Below are positions 43,814 through 53,949 of a stretch of DNA of 64,000 bases, piece after piece. The notes under the pieces are model-generated. The model ran no database searches, was not told the DNA's origin, and worked only from the letters and a program-made list of their open reading frames with translations. This DNA comes from CANDOC01 sp965261725. Lineage in GTDB: Bacteria; Pseudomonadota; Gammaproteobacteria; Pseudomonadales; Endozoicomonadaceae. Numbering within the stretch: position 1 is the first letter of the stretch; every line of letters starts with the position of its first letter. The translations under genes and the position numbers were made by a program. The stretch covers positions 1-64,000 of the forward strand of contig CBDHDU010000030.1 in the NCBI GenBank assembly GCA_965261725.1. The letters are read 5' to 3'.

Positions 43814-45124
43814 TCAATGTACCGGGAAGAGGTTGTGTGCGACGGGAAAACCATAGCGATTCATTTTTGACCAGAATGCATCCCATTGCCCGGACGAACA
43901 AACTAATGCTCTCAACGTCAACAACATTGATGCACCTTGCTCTTTCCAGCGCATGCCAGAGCGGCACATACGTTGCTTTACCAAACTCTTGCAAGCCGCT
44001 TCCGTAACACCTGAACCAATGGGTAAGTTCCTCTTTCTGGCTTCAGGATAAATCATTTGGTGCCAGTGATTTTTAAAGTAGGTTCTCGCTTTCATCAACT
44101 TTTCCATAGAGGCGGTACGGTTGTTGCCCGGTGTTGCCCGTTCAAGCTCTCGCCGCAGGCTTTGTGCTGCGCCTTCATCGTGTTTCAGGTCGTGTAGCTT
44201 CTGCTTGAACCATGCATGCCTTTCCTGTGTGGCTTTCTTTCCCGGATAAAGTGCCTCAGCAGCGTCAGCAACATATTCAGACACGTGATAAAAGTCCAGC
44301 ACGTGGATAGATGTAAAGGATTCTAAAAATGTCCAGTTATCCGCCGCTCCGTCAGCAACCCCCACATAAACCGCCTCAGGGAATCTATCCTTAACCTTCT
44401 GGATTTCTCCAGTAAAACGGTTAATGAAGGTTTGCTTGCCGTATTCCGGTGCCTCTGCACAGTAGATTGTATGAAGACGCTCGCCTTCATCATCATAGAG
44501 GCTGATAGTGCCGCACATAGCGATCCGATAGCCTTCGTAGTACAACAGATTTGCTCCATCAAGCCCTATGGCTACTGTTGTCACGGGCTTTGGTAACTCT
44601 GGAATATCGTATACCCACCTTTCTTCTTTGGCCTGTGCAATACTTGCCACCACATCGGCTAAATCACGAAGTGTTGAACGACTGCTATTACGACCATGAT
44701 TTTGTCGCAGATCGTCTTCTACCTGAGGGGCTGCCATCTGGGCATACTTCCAGCTCACCATGCGAGCAAAAGCCGGAGTCGAATTGACAATAATCCGGGC
44801 ATTCTGATCCAGAGGGCAAAAGGTTTCTCCCCCCTGACTGCTCTGGTAAATGTAACGCGGAACTTTGACGGCTCCCCATGACGTTTCGTAGACCTTGGGT
44901 TCTTTTTTATTCTTGCTGGTCATATGAATACCACCTACCTTTATGGGCGAACCGTCGGTGTCCATGTGTTCCAGTTGTTTTTCTACTCCAAGCGTTCCAG
45001 CTTGATTGAGGCTACCCTGAAGGCTGGTCTCGAAATCGAGCATTGAGTTGCCGTGCTGAATAGTGATGAGTATCTGCGTTTCTTGATTTTCAGATGATAG
45101 AATTTGAGCAGTCATACGGGGCAA
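43814..45124 (-). CDS. ISKra4 family transposase
   Basis: A 436-residue ISKra4-type protein: an N-terminal region with KVPRYIYQS, the DDE core with Asp in IGLDGANLLYY, Asp in VGVADGAADNW, HVLDFYHVSEYVADAA, and the C-terminal LPIGSGVTEAACKSLVKQRM block with the conserved Glu. It appears complete. The element's terminal repeats could not be assigned. Confidence 0.88.
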   Translation of the reverse strand: MPRMTAQILSSENQETQILITIQHGNSMLDFETSLQGSLNQAGTLGVEKQLEHMDTDGSPIKVGGIHMTSKNKKEPKVYETSWGAVKVPRYIYQSSQGGETFCPLDQNARIIVNSTPAFARMVSWKYAQMAAPQVEDDLRQNHGRNSSRSTLRDLADVVASIAQAKEERWVYDIPELPKPVTTVAIGLDGANLLYYEGYRIAMCGTISLYDDEGERLHTIYCAEAPEYGKQTFINRFTGEIQKVKDRFPEAVYVGVADGAADNWTFLESFTSIHVLDFYHVSEYVADAAEALYPGKKATQERHAWFKQKLHDLKHDEGAAQSLRRELERATPGNNRTASMEKLMKARTYFKNHWHQMIYPEARKRNLPIGSGVTEAACKSLVKQRMCRSGMRWKEQGASMLLTLRALVCSSGQWDAFWSKMNRYGFPVAHNLFPVH

Positions 45125-45549
45125 AGGCCGTGCTTACGTCTATTATGATTTGATGAAAGTAGCTCACGGTAGTCGTTTTTCCTACATCAATTCCCGCTCA
45201 CACCCAAAAAGTAAATATAGGTTAGAATTCCATACTTCATAAATTGACTCCCTGGTAACAATACACCCATGTTGCCGGGGTTTTTCTGTTTGCTGGAAAG
45301 AAGTTGAGATTTGGAGGTTTTAGTGACTGTTTCTTTATATCTGGAGCCTTTCGAAGAGTTTAGTGGAATTTCCTCTGCTGGATGACTTGTGTGGACTGTA
45401 TTATGAAATAACGCTGGTGCAACAAATGTTGGGTTTAAAGATCGAGAAATGATTCTTCTGTCCCTAACGATTCGTTTTTATTTGTATATTATTAAGTAAG
45501 GTTGAGCAGCGCCATTGGGTGACTGAAATTATTTCCAGAGCGAAGGGCG
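45125..45549 (+). other. Intergenic region between ISKra4 and the ATPase gene
   Basis: No gene with support was found in these 425 bases. A terminator at 45250-45285 lies in the middle. The 60 bases before the ATPase are AT-rich and could hold its promoter (TATATTATTAAG at about 45484). GAGCGAAGGGCG precedes the ATG. Confidence 0.4.
45250..45285 (+). terminator. Rho-independent terminator
   Basis: CCCTGGTAAC and GTTGCCGGGG pair (with two mismatches) around a loop and are followed by TTTTT on the plus strand. The gene it once served has been displaced by ISKra4. Confidence 0.6.
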
Positions 45550-46907
45550 ATGAAATTTACTTTTAAAAAACTAGGATATGTTGACCAAGGAACTATAGAG
45601 TTGGGGGATATGACTATTATCTGTGGTCCCAATAATGTAGGCAAAACGTGGCTCAGTTATGCTATATATGGTTTGTTAAAGCATTATCCTGCAGCGATAT
45701 CTTGTGACCTAGATGCAGAACTGATAGAAAGCCTCAAAGAAAGTGGTAGCATAAAAATTCAGCTCTCTGACTTTTCGGGGAAGTTAGATCAGCTATTAAA
45801 ACAGCTATCTCGCAACTTTAGCCGCAGCTTAGGAGGTTATTTCAATACTGATTCTGATTTGATGAAGGGGGCAAGTGTTAATCTTGACCTAGAAAATTAC
45901 TCTTTGGATATTGCCAAAAAGTTTTATAAAACAGTCAAGTTCGGGCGAAAGGCAACCCTGATTCTATCAAAAGAAGCAGGTTCGAAGGTTCTGGATATTG
46001 CTTTTCAGGATGATAGCTCAAGAGTGCCGAACCATATTCTCAACGATATTATTGAACAAGAACTGGCAAGGTGCTTGCTGGAAGATTATATCCTGTCACC
46101 TTTTGTGCTGACTTCCGAGCGCACTGGTATTTCCTTGTTTTATAAAGAGCTTGATCTAAGCAAGAATATTCTTGTTGAGCATTTAGCCAATAATAAAAAA
46201 GGAGTTAATCCGCTCAAGCTATTGAATAGCATGCGATCTAGGTATGCAGAACCAATCAAAGATAATATTGATGTTGTTCGTGATGCAGACAGCATTGCTA
46301 AACAGAAAAGCTTCCTCAAAGATGGTAGAGCTGAAAAATATAAATTCGTTTTTGATGCCCTTAAGGAGATCATAGGAGGCAGCTTTAAGGTTGCAAATGA
46401 CCAAGTGCTATATCAGCCAACCAAAGAGCGAAATAGAGATAAAACGGTATTGCCTATCTATCTAGCATCTTCCTCTATTAAATCGTTGTTCTTATTGGAT
46501 CTTTACATCAATGCACTTGCAGAAAAAAATAGTGTTTTGATTATTGACGAGCCAGAGTTAAACCTGCATCCAGACAAGCAAAGACAAGTAGCCAAACTGT
46601 TGGCAAGGTTGGCAAATACTGGTGTCAAAGTAGTTATGACCACCCATAGTGACTTCTTGGTAAGGGAGATCAATAATCGCATTATGCTAATACCGATTTT
46701 GAGGGGCGGGCTGCGTTAATGAAAAAACACAAGCTTATCGACGAGGATATTTTATGCCCAAGCCAAGTTAAAGCCTATACAGTTCGACCTGATCACAAAA
46801 TCCATCAGGTTGAAGTTTCTGAGGAAGGAATTGATACAGAAATTTTTGACCGGAAAATTGAAGAGGCTAATGCTTTGCAGGATGCCATTTATTACCAAAT
46901 GAGCTGA
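45550..46907 (+). pseudogene. AAA (OLD-like) ATPase of a probable defence module, frameshifted
   Basis: An ABC-type/AAA_21-like ATPase. Walker A is IICGPNNVGKTWLSYAIYG, the signature-like region YLASSSIKSLFLLD, Walker B VLIIDEPELNLHPD and the switch His in VMTTHSDFLVREINN. The first frame ends at 46719 shortly after INNRIML; the C-terminal 60-odd residues (DFEGRAALMKKHKLIDEDILCPSQVKAY) continue in the -1 frame to 46907, so one base is missing near 46690. ATPases of this kind are sensors or motors in several two-gene antiphage systems. The next gene starts 18 bases on. Confidence 0.78.
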
Positions 46908-47761
46908 TAGCAAAGGATGTAGCTCATGCAACCTGAATTTAGTGATTTACTATCTCCTGAAATTCTGCTGTCTCTAGTAGAAAAGTCAGGGGTTTATGCA
47001 GTGACGGTCAAAGAAACTGGTGCTGAAGCCAAACTTAAGAGCCTTGAGATAACAGGCTTGGCTCAAGATGACTTGGCGTTTACTTTAGACTATCAACCCT
47101 CAGGGGGAATGAGTGCCTGTTTCAAACAGCTTTCATGCTATCTGAATGTTGGGCAGGAAAAAATTAACAAGGGTTGTGATTTCGTTCTTGTTACAAAGCG
47201 AAAAGGAGGCTTATGTGTTCTTCTCGGTGAGTTGAAGTCGAATAAGCCAAAGGAACGTGAGGTAAAGGAACAGCTAAAAAATTCGTAACTATTCAGCACC
47301 CAGCAAAGAGTGACCGCAGTAATTCTTCATGGCTATAAGCAGGGCTTCAAAAACATTCTGCCCCTGCTTTCTCGCAGATGAAACATAACTTCGTATTCGG
47401 CAATACCATTTCGCCCCTTCCTCGCTTCTGATGCAGCCCGATATTTTTTGCTTCACCTTGCCATTTCTGATGTCTTGCTCGCTGCCATTATTGTCGAAGG
47501 GGATGTTGAGGTCGGTCATGAACCTCAAAGTTTCGTCCTTGTACTCCACCAACCGCTTAAACAAGTTGAACGCTTTCGTATTCTTGACTTTGTCACGCCC
47601 CAACCGTTGCCGTACTCGTTCCATATAGTCGGCTTCTTCCGCTTGCGCCCTTTTTGCTGTTCGCTCGAACAGTGAAGAGATACGCTGGCGGATGGATTCC
47701 GGCATCGCCTTCATTCCCAGCTTTCTAAAACCATTGCTGAGGTGACAGGCCAGTCTCAGCA

Positions 47762-49248
47762 CAATGGCGCTAACTTAAGCGCTCTGCCCAACAAATAAGG
47801 GCGTGCTCAAGAGGGAAAACAGTTGTAAAACAACTGTTCCAACACCCCACTTGAGCAAACCATGAGTAAGCGTAGTCAAGAATTCATCAGTCATGCTGAA
47901 GATCTTTTGAGGCAGTTTGCACAAACTGCTGATGATGATCTCTCCACTATCCTCAGCGCCGAGGATCTGGAGCAGTTCCAAAAAAAATTACCAAAAGAGA
48001 GCGCAAGTACCCTGCTTGCAAAACCCTGTCACTCTTTATGAAACAGGTCGCAAGTGAGACCAAGACCTGTCGAAATGCGTTAATTGCTGATGCCAGAGAT
48101 CAGGTTGCCCTCCAGAGACAAAAGAACAAAACCACCACCGGTCCCTACTGCCAGGCGCGTAAAAAACTTCTCGAAGAGGCAATCAAAATTTTGTTGCAAA
48201 GCGCTGGCAACAATCTTGATGATGCTACAGGTAGAGATTATTTTTGGCACGACAGGCGTGTAGTGCTCGCCGATGGTTCGAAGCTTTCCATGCCCGATAC
48301 CGAGGCCAACCAAAAAGAATATCCTCAACCTAAATCTCAAAAGAAAGGACAAGGCTTCCCTCAATTAAGAATTCTGATTCTGGTTGCCCTTGGCAGCGGT
48401 GCTGTTCTGAATTCAGCAGTCGCTGCCTGCAAGGGTAAAGGCACAGGAGAACAAGCATTGCTGAGACAAGTGTCGTCAAGTCTGAAATCAGGTGACATTC
48501 TGCTGGCTGATTCAAATTTCGAAAACTACTTTAACCTTTGCAAGCTAAGGGCAGTGGGCATGGACGGGGTCTTTGAAAAAAACGGTTCCAGGAATATTGA
48601 TTTTCGCGAGTGCGACCAAAAGTTGGGCAAAAGAGATGGTCTGTTTGTCCTGACGCGCCCGAAATGCCCAGACTGGCTCTCTCAGGAGATTTATGAACAA
48701 ATGCCAGAGAAGCTGATGGTTCGGGCTGTTGGCACGAAAAAGCGGATAATTATTACCACTCTGACAGACTCAGAAACGTACAACGCAAAAGCGATAATCA
48801 AGCTGTACGTTGAACGTTGGCATGTTGAACTTGATTTCAGATCCATTAAAACGATGATGAAAATGGACATCCTTCGTTGTGAGAGCCCGGCCATGGTGCG
48901 AAAGGAAATAGATGTGCACTTTCTGGTTTACAACATGATCAGAGCACTGATGGCAAGAGCCGCAATAAGGATAGGCGACAGTCCCCGAAAACTGAGCTTC
49001 AAGGCAGCGCATGACTCCTTACAAAACTTTCATATTTTGCTGCTGCAAAAAGCTGAGGGAGTAGTTGACGACCTATTGGAGCATATGGCTGAAATTATTG
49101 GTGAGCATGGGGTGGGCGATCGACCCGGGCGCCGAGAGCCAAGAGCAAATAAGAGGCGTCCAAAGCCGATCCGCAGGCTTCAACATACAAGAAAACAGGC
49201 TCGCAGGCTGAATGAGTACCAAAAGTAGAGCTTAAGTTAGCGCCATTG
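47762..49248 (+). mobile_element. IS4 family element nested in IS66
   Basis: Inverted ends CAATGGCGCTAACTTAAGC and its exact complement bound 1487 bp; a 10-bp duplication AGTCTCAGCA (47752-47761, 49249-49258) flanks it, a size typical of IS4. Confidence 0.95.
47863..49228 (+). CDS. IS4 family transposase with an A8 frame break
   Basis: The ATG at 47863 (MSKRSQEFISHAEDLLRQF) opens a frame that stops at 48040, but reading the A8 run at 47980-47987 as nine A's continues as ITKRERKYPACKTLSLFMKQ into the long frame from 48038. Conserved blocks are GPYCQARKKL, Asp in VVLADGSKLSM, Asp in ILLADSNFENYF and the YREK motif YVERWHVELDFRSIKTMMKMD. The total is about 455 residues. Slippage, mutation or base-calling error could each explain the break. 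Confidence 0.85.
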
Positions 49249-50895
49249 AGTCTCAGCAGCCGCTGAAGACGAGCCGCAAGATAGTTGCAGTCGCGATCAA
49301 CGACACCCTGTAACTCCCTCAGGTGGTGGGCATTGCAGAGTACATGAGCCGCAGCATAGCGGAAGTAAACCTTGTAGTGGTCATGAACCAGTATCCCGGC
49401 AAAGGTCAGCAAAATACCCATCGTCTCTATGGCGGAATGTCCTTTACTCAAGTCCAGATGATAGTACGTCCACTTGTCAGTACGCAGGACATGCATCCAC
49501 CACAGCGCTCCGGCTACTCTCATGCCTGTTTCATCAGCGCCTGCAATGGGTTCAACCTTAAGGGCGTCACTAATTGCCTGCTCAGTGCTGGCTAACCGGT
49601 CATAAGCATTGCTCTGGAAGGTGCAGATGGAACCCGGACTGACTTCCAATCCGAAAATATCCATGAAGAACTGGGAGGCACGCTTGCAAGGTATAAGTTG
49701 ATACTGACAAAGATACACGGCCAGCGCCTGAGTCACCGGTCCATACTGCACGTGAGCATCAACTCCTTCAGGGAAACGGGCTTGTGTCATGTGACCGCAG
49801 CGGCACTCTTTGATTTCGGCCACATGGGCTGTCACTTCAAAGTGACCAAAACGACCCGGTTCAAATACTTGCCTTTCAACCAACTTGGCAATGTTTGCAG
49901 AGTGCAGGGACTGATGGCACTTCTCACAGTCTATAACCGGGTGATATTGGGTGCGGTCAGTGTCAGCGACTTGCTGAAGCGTTGAACCTTTGTGACCTTT
50001 CTGACCGCCGGGCTTTCGACCAGACCTCTGTCGTAAGCTTTTTGGGTTAGGTTTGTCGTCTTGTGGCTCACCCTCCACCGTGGCAGATGAGTCTTTCTGT
50101 TTGGCAGCAGGCTTTGCATAACCGTCTGTAGAGGGAGGCTTACTGCTGTTCCGGCTGTTGATGTTGAGTCTGTCCGCGAGTTCCTTATTTTCTGTTTCCA
50201 GTTTCGCTACCTGATCGCCCAGGCCACCGATCTGCTCTTGCTGATCATTTACGATAGCAAGGAGGGTGACGATAATCTGAAACTCGGGATCAAGTTGACT
50301 CATAACAAGCGTTGGTCAGAGAAGAACTGTATTTGAAAATGACACAAAATCACGAAAATACCAGCTTATTGTGAGGGTGCTGAATAGTTACAAAAATTCT
50401 GAACTCTTTGTTCGTTACTTATATTCTCTTGCCAGAGAGTGGCTTGGAGTAGATGGTGAGCCAAGTTTCAGGAAGGCTCTTAATGGATTCCGGGGTGTTG
50501 AGGTAACTGCGGTTGAAACTAACGTCCACATTCGTGTAAAACAGCGGTATGATGAAGTTTCATGATCTCCTCGATAACGCCAAATGTTACGAACAAGTCA
50601 GGCAAATGCGCTGGCCGGATGGTGTCGTTTGTCCTCGCTGTCAAAGCCCTGATATTACCCGACAAGGTAAAGATGACACTCAGCCGGAGCGACAGCGTTA
50701 CTGGTGCAAGTGTTGTCGGCGTCGCTTTGATGATCTGACTTTATCGGTGTTTTCAGGGCATCACCAGCCTTTAAAAATCTGGCTCTTCAGGCATATCTGT
50801 GGGTAAACAGAAACGAATTTTGAGGGTAGAAGCACCAGCGGCTGACTTCTGGTAATTTTTTTGTTTGCAGACAAAAAAGAACAAGAAGCGCGCTG

Positions 50896-52939
50896 ATGCT
50901 GATAAAAACTATCCTCAATAAAGTTCATAAACTCAAGTCTTTTGTTTATCAGGATGTAAAACTCGGCTTCTACCAGGGCTCTGAAGTATTCAATGTGACT
51001 GTGGCTCCACGGAAGAACAGTCATGCTATCTGCTCAGGATGCAAAAAAGCTGCTCCGGGCTATGACCGCCTTGCTGAGCGTCGCTTCGAATTCGTTCCCC
51101 TCTGGGGCATCAGGGTTTTTCTGCTCTACAGAATGCGTCGGGTTGAATGCAAGACATGTGGCGTAAAGGTTGAACAGGTTCCATGGGCGGATGGCAAGAA
51201 AGAACTTACCAAAGTCTACATGCAGTTTTTGGCAAACTGGGCCCGAAAGCTCTCGTGGAAAGAGGTGGCCTGCATTTTCAATACCTCATGGGAGAAGGTC
51301 TTTCATGCTGTTGAGTATGTGGTTGAATGGGGCAAAGCACATCGCCCTCTCGACAATATCAAGGCCATTGGTGTGGATGAGGTGGCGTATCAAACAGGCC
51401 ATAAATACCTGACTGTGGTTTACCAGATCGACCGTGACAACACACGACTGTTGTGGGTTGGACAGGAGCGAACCGAAGCCACCATTCGCAGTTTCTTCTC
51501 ATTCTTTGGTGCACAGAGAAGCCAGCAGTTGAAGTATGTCTGCTCTGACATGTGGCAGCCCTACGTGAAAGCGATTGCGGAGTATGCCAGCCAGGCGCTG
51601 CATATTCTGGATCGTTTCCATATTGTTGCCATGCTGAACAAGGCCATTGATGAAGTCAGAGCCTCAGAGCACAAACAGCTTCAGGCAGCCGGATATGAAC
51701 CTGTTCTGAAAAAAACTCGCTGGTGCCTACTCAAGAGAAAAGAGAACCTGACCGAGAAAGAAGAGATCAAGCTAAACACAGTGCTCCAGTACAACCTGAA
51801 AAGTGTCAGGGGTTACCTGCTCAGAGAAGAGTTCCAGGTTTTCTGGGACTAGTGTGCCGTAGCACATACAAGGGAAGTAAAAGGATTACTTTCTGAAGAT
51901 GTGGAAGCTATGGAAGAGATGGCGGTAGACCCGCCGAAATCGGCTGTCGAAAGCAGGTTTCAAACCACCTCAAGCTGCTGTCGTTAAGAGCGGTGGTAGT
52001 GAGCGTTGAGGAAAAGGCGAAAGTAAATTCGTCAGGTATGGTACAGAGAGATGAGTAAACCCGAATCTTTGTTGAAGCGTCGTAAGGAACTTTTTCGGCA
52101 TCAAAACCTGAGGCTTAGTCCTCCTCAGGGATAAGTCTGCAAGTGAATTTCGAATGCTGTGCAGGCGGTGTCCGGCGTTGAGAAGGCATGACTCTGTACT
52201 GGGCTCTTTCATGGAACTGCGGGAACCTGTCGTGCAGGTGTTAAGGGAGACTCTCAAGTGGCGACCACCACAAGAGACTGAGTACCGATACTGCGCACAG
52301 GGGCGGAGTAGCTCGTAGTAGTGTTGAAGCTCCTGTAATAGGGGGGGAGCGAAGGGGCTGCGTTAGGTGGCTCGTTGTGGAATGCAACTGTCCCAAAGGA
52401 TCTTGTCTGGATGCCTATAAAGGGACGTAGTCAGCAACCGGAGGGACAGGATGACATTGCTCAACGGGCAGGGCGGTTGTCACATGGAGGCAAATCTGTT
52501 TGTCACTGGCTGGAAAAAGTACAGGTCAGAAAATGTCTCAGAATTGTGATAGGCGTTTACCTGATGGGAGCGGTATGAATCGAGAGGTTCACGTACCGTT
52601 CTAAGAGGGGCTGGCGGGGAAGTTCCGCCGGTCTACTCACCCATTTCACCACACTGGGCAGGAAAGTATCTGGATCGGTGGTGCACAAGAGTCATGCGAT
52701 CAAAGATAGAGCCAATGAAGAAAGTGGCTAAAACTGTTCGGCGACATAAGCCGCTTATCCTGAACTGGTTCAGGGCAAAAAAGGCATTTTCCAGCGGAAT
52801 TGTTGAGGGGCTGAATACCAAGATAAAACTCACTACGAGAAAATCGTATGGATTCAGAACCTATAAATGTGCAGAAATTGCTTTATATCATGCGCTTGGC
52901 AAGCTGCCTGAACCAGAAACTACCCACAGATTTTGCTGA
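50896..52939 (+). CDS. ISL3 transposase interrupted by a group II intron
   Basis: The 5' exon (50896-51851) encodes 318 residues with the zinc finger CSGCKKAAPGYD and the first two catalytic Asp; the 3' exon (about 52642-52939) encodes the C-terminal part with IVEGLNTKIKLTTRKSYGF. If the intron splices, the exons rejoin to the uninterrupted sequence of copy 2 (CTGGGACTA then CATTTCACC), giving a full transposase of about 417 residues. Without splicing it stops two codons into the intron. Confidence 0.85.
51852..52641 (+). ncRNA. Group II intron lacking its protein gene
   Basis: It begins GTGTGCCGTAGCAC and ends with a domain V (GAGCGGTATGAATCGAGAGG and its complement to GTACCGTTCT) and a domain VI with a bulged A before CTACTCAC. 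At about 790 bases there is no room for a reverse transcriptase; a short residual frame in the domain IV region may be its remnant. It would need a maturase in trans. It is unlike the IIC introns at 28485 and 29790. The 3' boundary is uncertain by one base. Confidence 0.82.
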
Positions 52940-53949
52940 CGAGGCAAAAATCTGGATACACTGCTTGTACCTGATGTCACTCAATCAGTCGAACAGACAG
53001 ATTGCACTTGAACTTGACCTGAACAAAAGCGATGTGCAAAAGATGACACAGCAACTCAGGACAAGTGTCTGCAACAAACACCCGGTCACCGTTCTGGACG
53101 GCAAGGTTGAATGTGACGAGGTTTACGTTGTATCGGGGCATAAAGGCCAGCCTGAAGCGGTGAAAAAAAAGGGCGGACAGCCCGCCGTAACCGTTTGAGA
53201 GGTGCTCGTGGTCGCGGTACTCTGGAGAAAGAAAAGCCTCCGATCTTTGGCATGATCCAGCGGGGTGGGCAGGTTGTGATCCGTATGCTGCCTAATGTCA
53301 AGCAGGTAACAATCAAGCCCCTGATTACAGAATTCATAGCGCCGGGAACGCTGATTTATACTGATGAATACAGCATTTACGACAGGCTTGAGCAATGGGG
53401 TTATGATCGTAAATCTGTCTGTCATGGCGCTGGGGAGTATGCCCGGGATGAAGATGGTGATGGTTTTCACGAGGTGCATGTGAATACGATGGAGGGCTTC
53501 TGGTCGTTGCTGCGATCCTGGTTGCGCCCTCACCGTGGAATTTCACAGGATAAGCTGCCACTATACTTGGGATTTTTTGAATGCATCCATAACATCAAAC
53601 GTAGGGGAAAAGCAGCTATTTCAGGGTTGCTTGGCTTGCTGCTGGGGTAACCCCCCGGAATCCATTAAGAGCCTTCAGGAAAATATGTGTGCATACAGGT
53701 AAACCGATGGCAAAGAAGCGTCCTGCAAACAGAAAGTACAGACAAAAGGGGCAAGAGCAAATTTACTTTTATCTTGTCCCTGTCGAAAACCGAAGTGCTC
53801 AGATAAGGCTTAAGGAGCTGGTTGGGTAAAGTTTCAGGATTCAATTATTTTTCTCTTTCTTCTTTTGTAATTGGTTTCGTATTGCTTTTTGCAATTCTGC
53901 CTACATACATATAGTCAGGGTACGCAAAAATAACAGGATGAAGTTACCG

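Larger units (their letters stand above)
47289..50303 (-). pseudogene. IS66 (ISBst12-like) transposase, copy B, split by IS4
   Basis: The N-terminal part runs from 50303 to about 49249 (through VVDRDCNYLAARLQRLLRL) and the C-terminal part from 47761 to 47289 (ACHLSNGFRKLGMK, then SEQDIRNGKVKQK). They rejoin in frame when the IS4 and one copy of AGTCTCAGCA are removed. This copy lacks the 28-bp duplication of copy A, so it was intact before the IS4 arrived. Confidence 0.93.
47285..50391 (-). mobile_element. IS66 family (ISBst12-like) element, copy B, carrying an IS4
   Basis: Same ends as copy A (GTAACTATTCAGCACCC) and flanked by the 8-bp duplication AAAAATTC (47277-47284, 50392-50399). Without the internal IS4 it is about the length of copy A minus the 28-bp duplication. 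Confidence 0.95.
50781..52945 (+). mobile_element. ISL3 family element, copy 3, carrying a group II intron
   Basis: Ends GGCTCTTCAGGCATATCTGTG and the reverse complement of GACGAGGC-type right end are inverted repeats; the 8-bp duplication AAAAATCT flanks it (50773-50780, 52946-52953). Intrinsic length without the intron is about 1375 bp. Confidence 0.93.
50549..53650 (+). pseudogene. IS1595-type (second subtype) transposase, split by ISL3 and frameshifted
   Basis: The zinc-ribbon N-terminus is at 50549-50780 (MRWPDGVVCPRCQSPDITRQG, RYWCKCCRRRFDDLT). After removal of ISL3 it continues at 52954 (IHCLYLMSLNQSNRQIALEL, Asp in KVECDEVYVVSGHKG). An A8 run at 53163-53170 breaks the frame; read as nine A's it goes on to LIYTDEYSIYDRL (Asp) and the C-terminal VNTMEGFWSLLRSWLRPHRG with Glu. 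It is unrelated in detail to the IS1595 at 14917 and 36084. Element ends not determined. Confidence 0.85.
46926..53829 (+). pseudogene. PD-(D/E)xK-like partner gene, split by IS66 and IS1595
   Basis: Segments 46926-47284 and 50400 to about 50548 fuse in frame when the IS66 and its AAAAATTC duplicate are removed (QLKNS joins ELFVRYLYSLAREWLG). A nuclease-like signature is visible: Asp in GCDFVLV, then 14 residues on GELKSN (D-x14-ExK), with Gln in EQLKNS. A tail at about 53680-53829 (KKRPANRKYRQKGQEQIYF, ending LKELVG) reads like the gene's C-terminus, displaced by IS1595. The full protein would be about 210 residues. It forms a pair with the ATPase; the role as effector nuclease is inference. 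Confidence 0.6.

Noticed and set aside
52375..52578. A 67-codon frame in the group II intron of ISL3 as a gene
   Set aside because: It runs into domain V and shows no complete RT motif; at best it is a remnant of the deleted intron protein.
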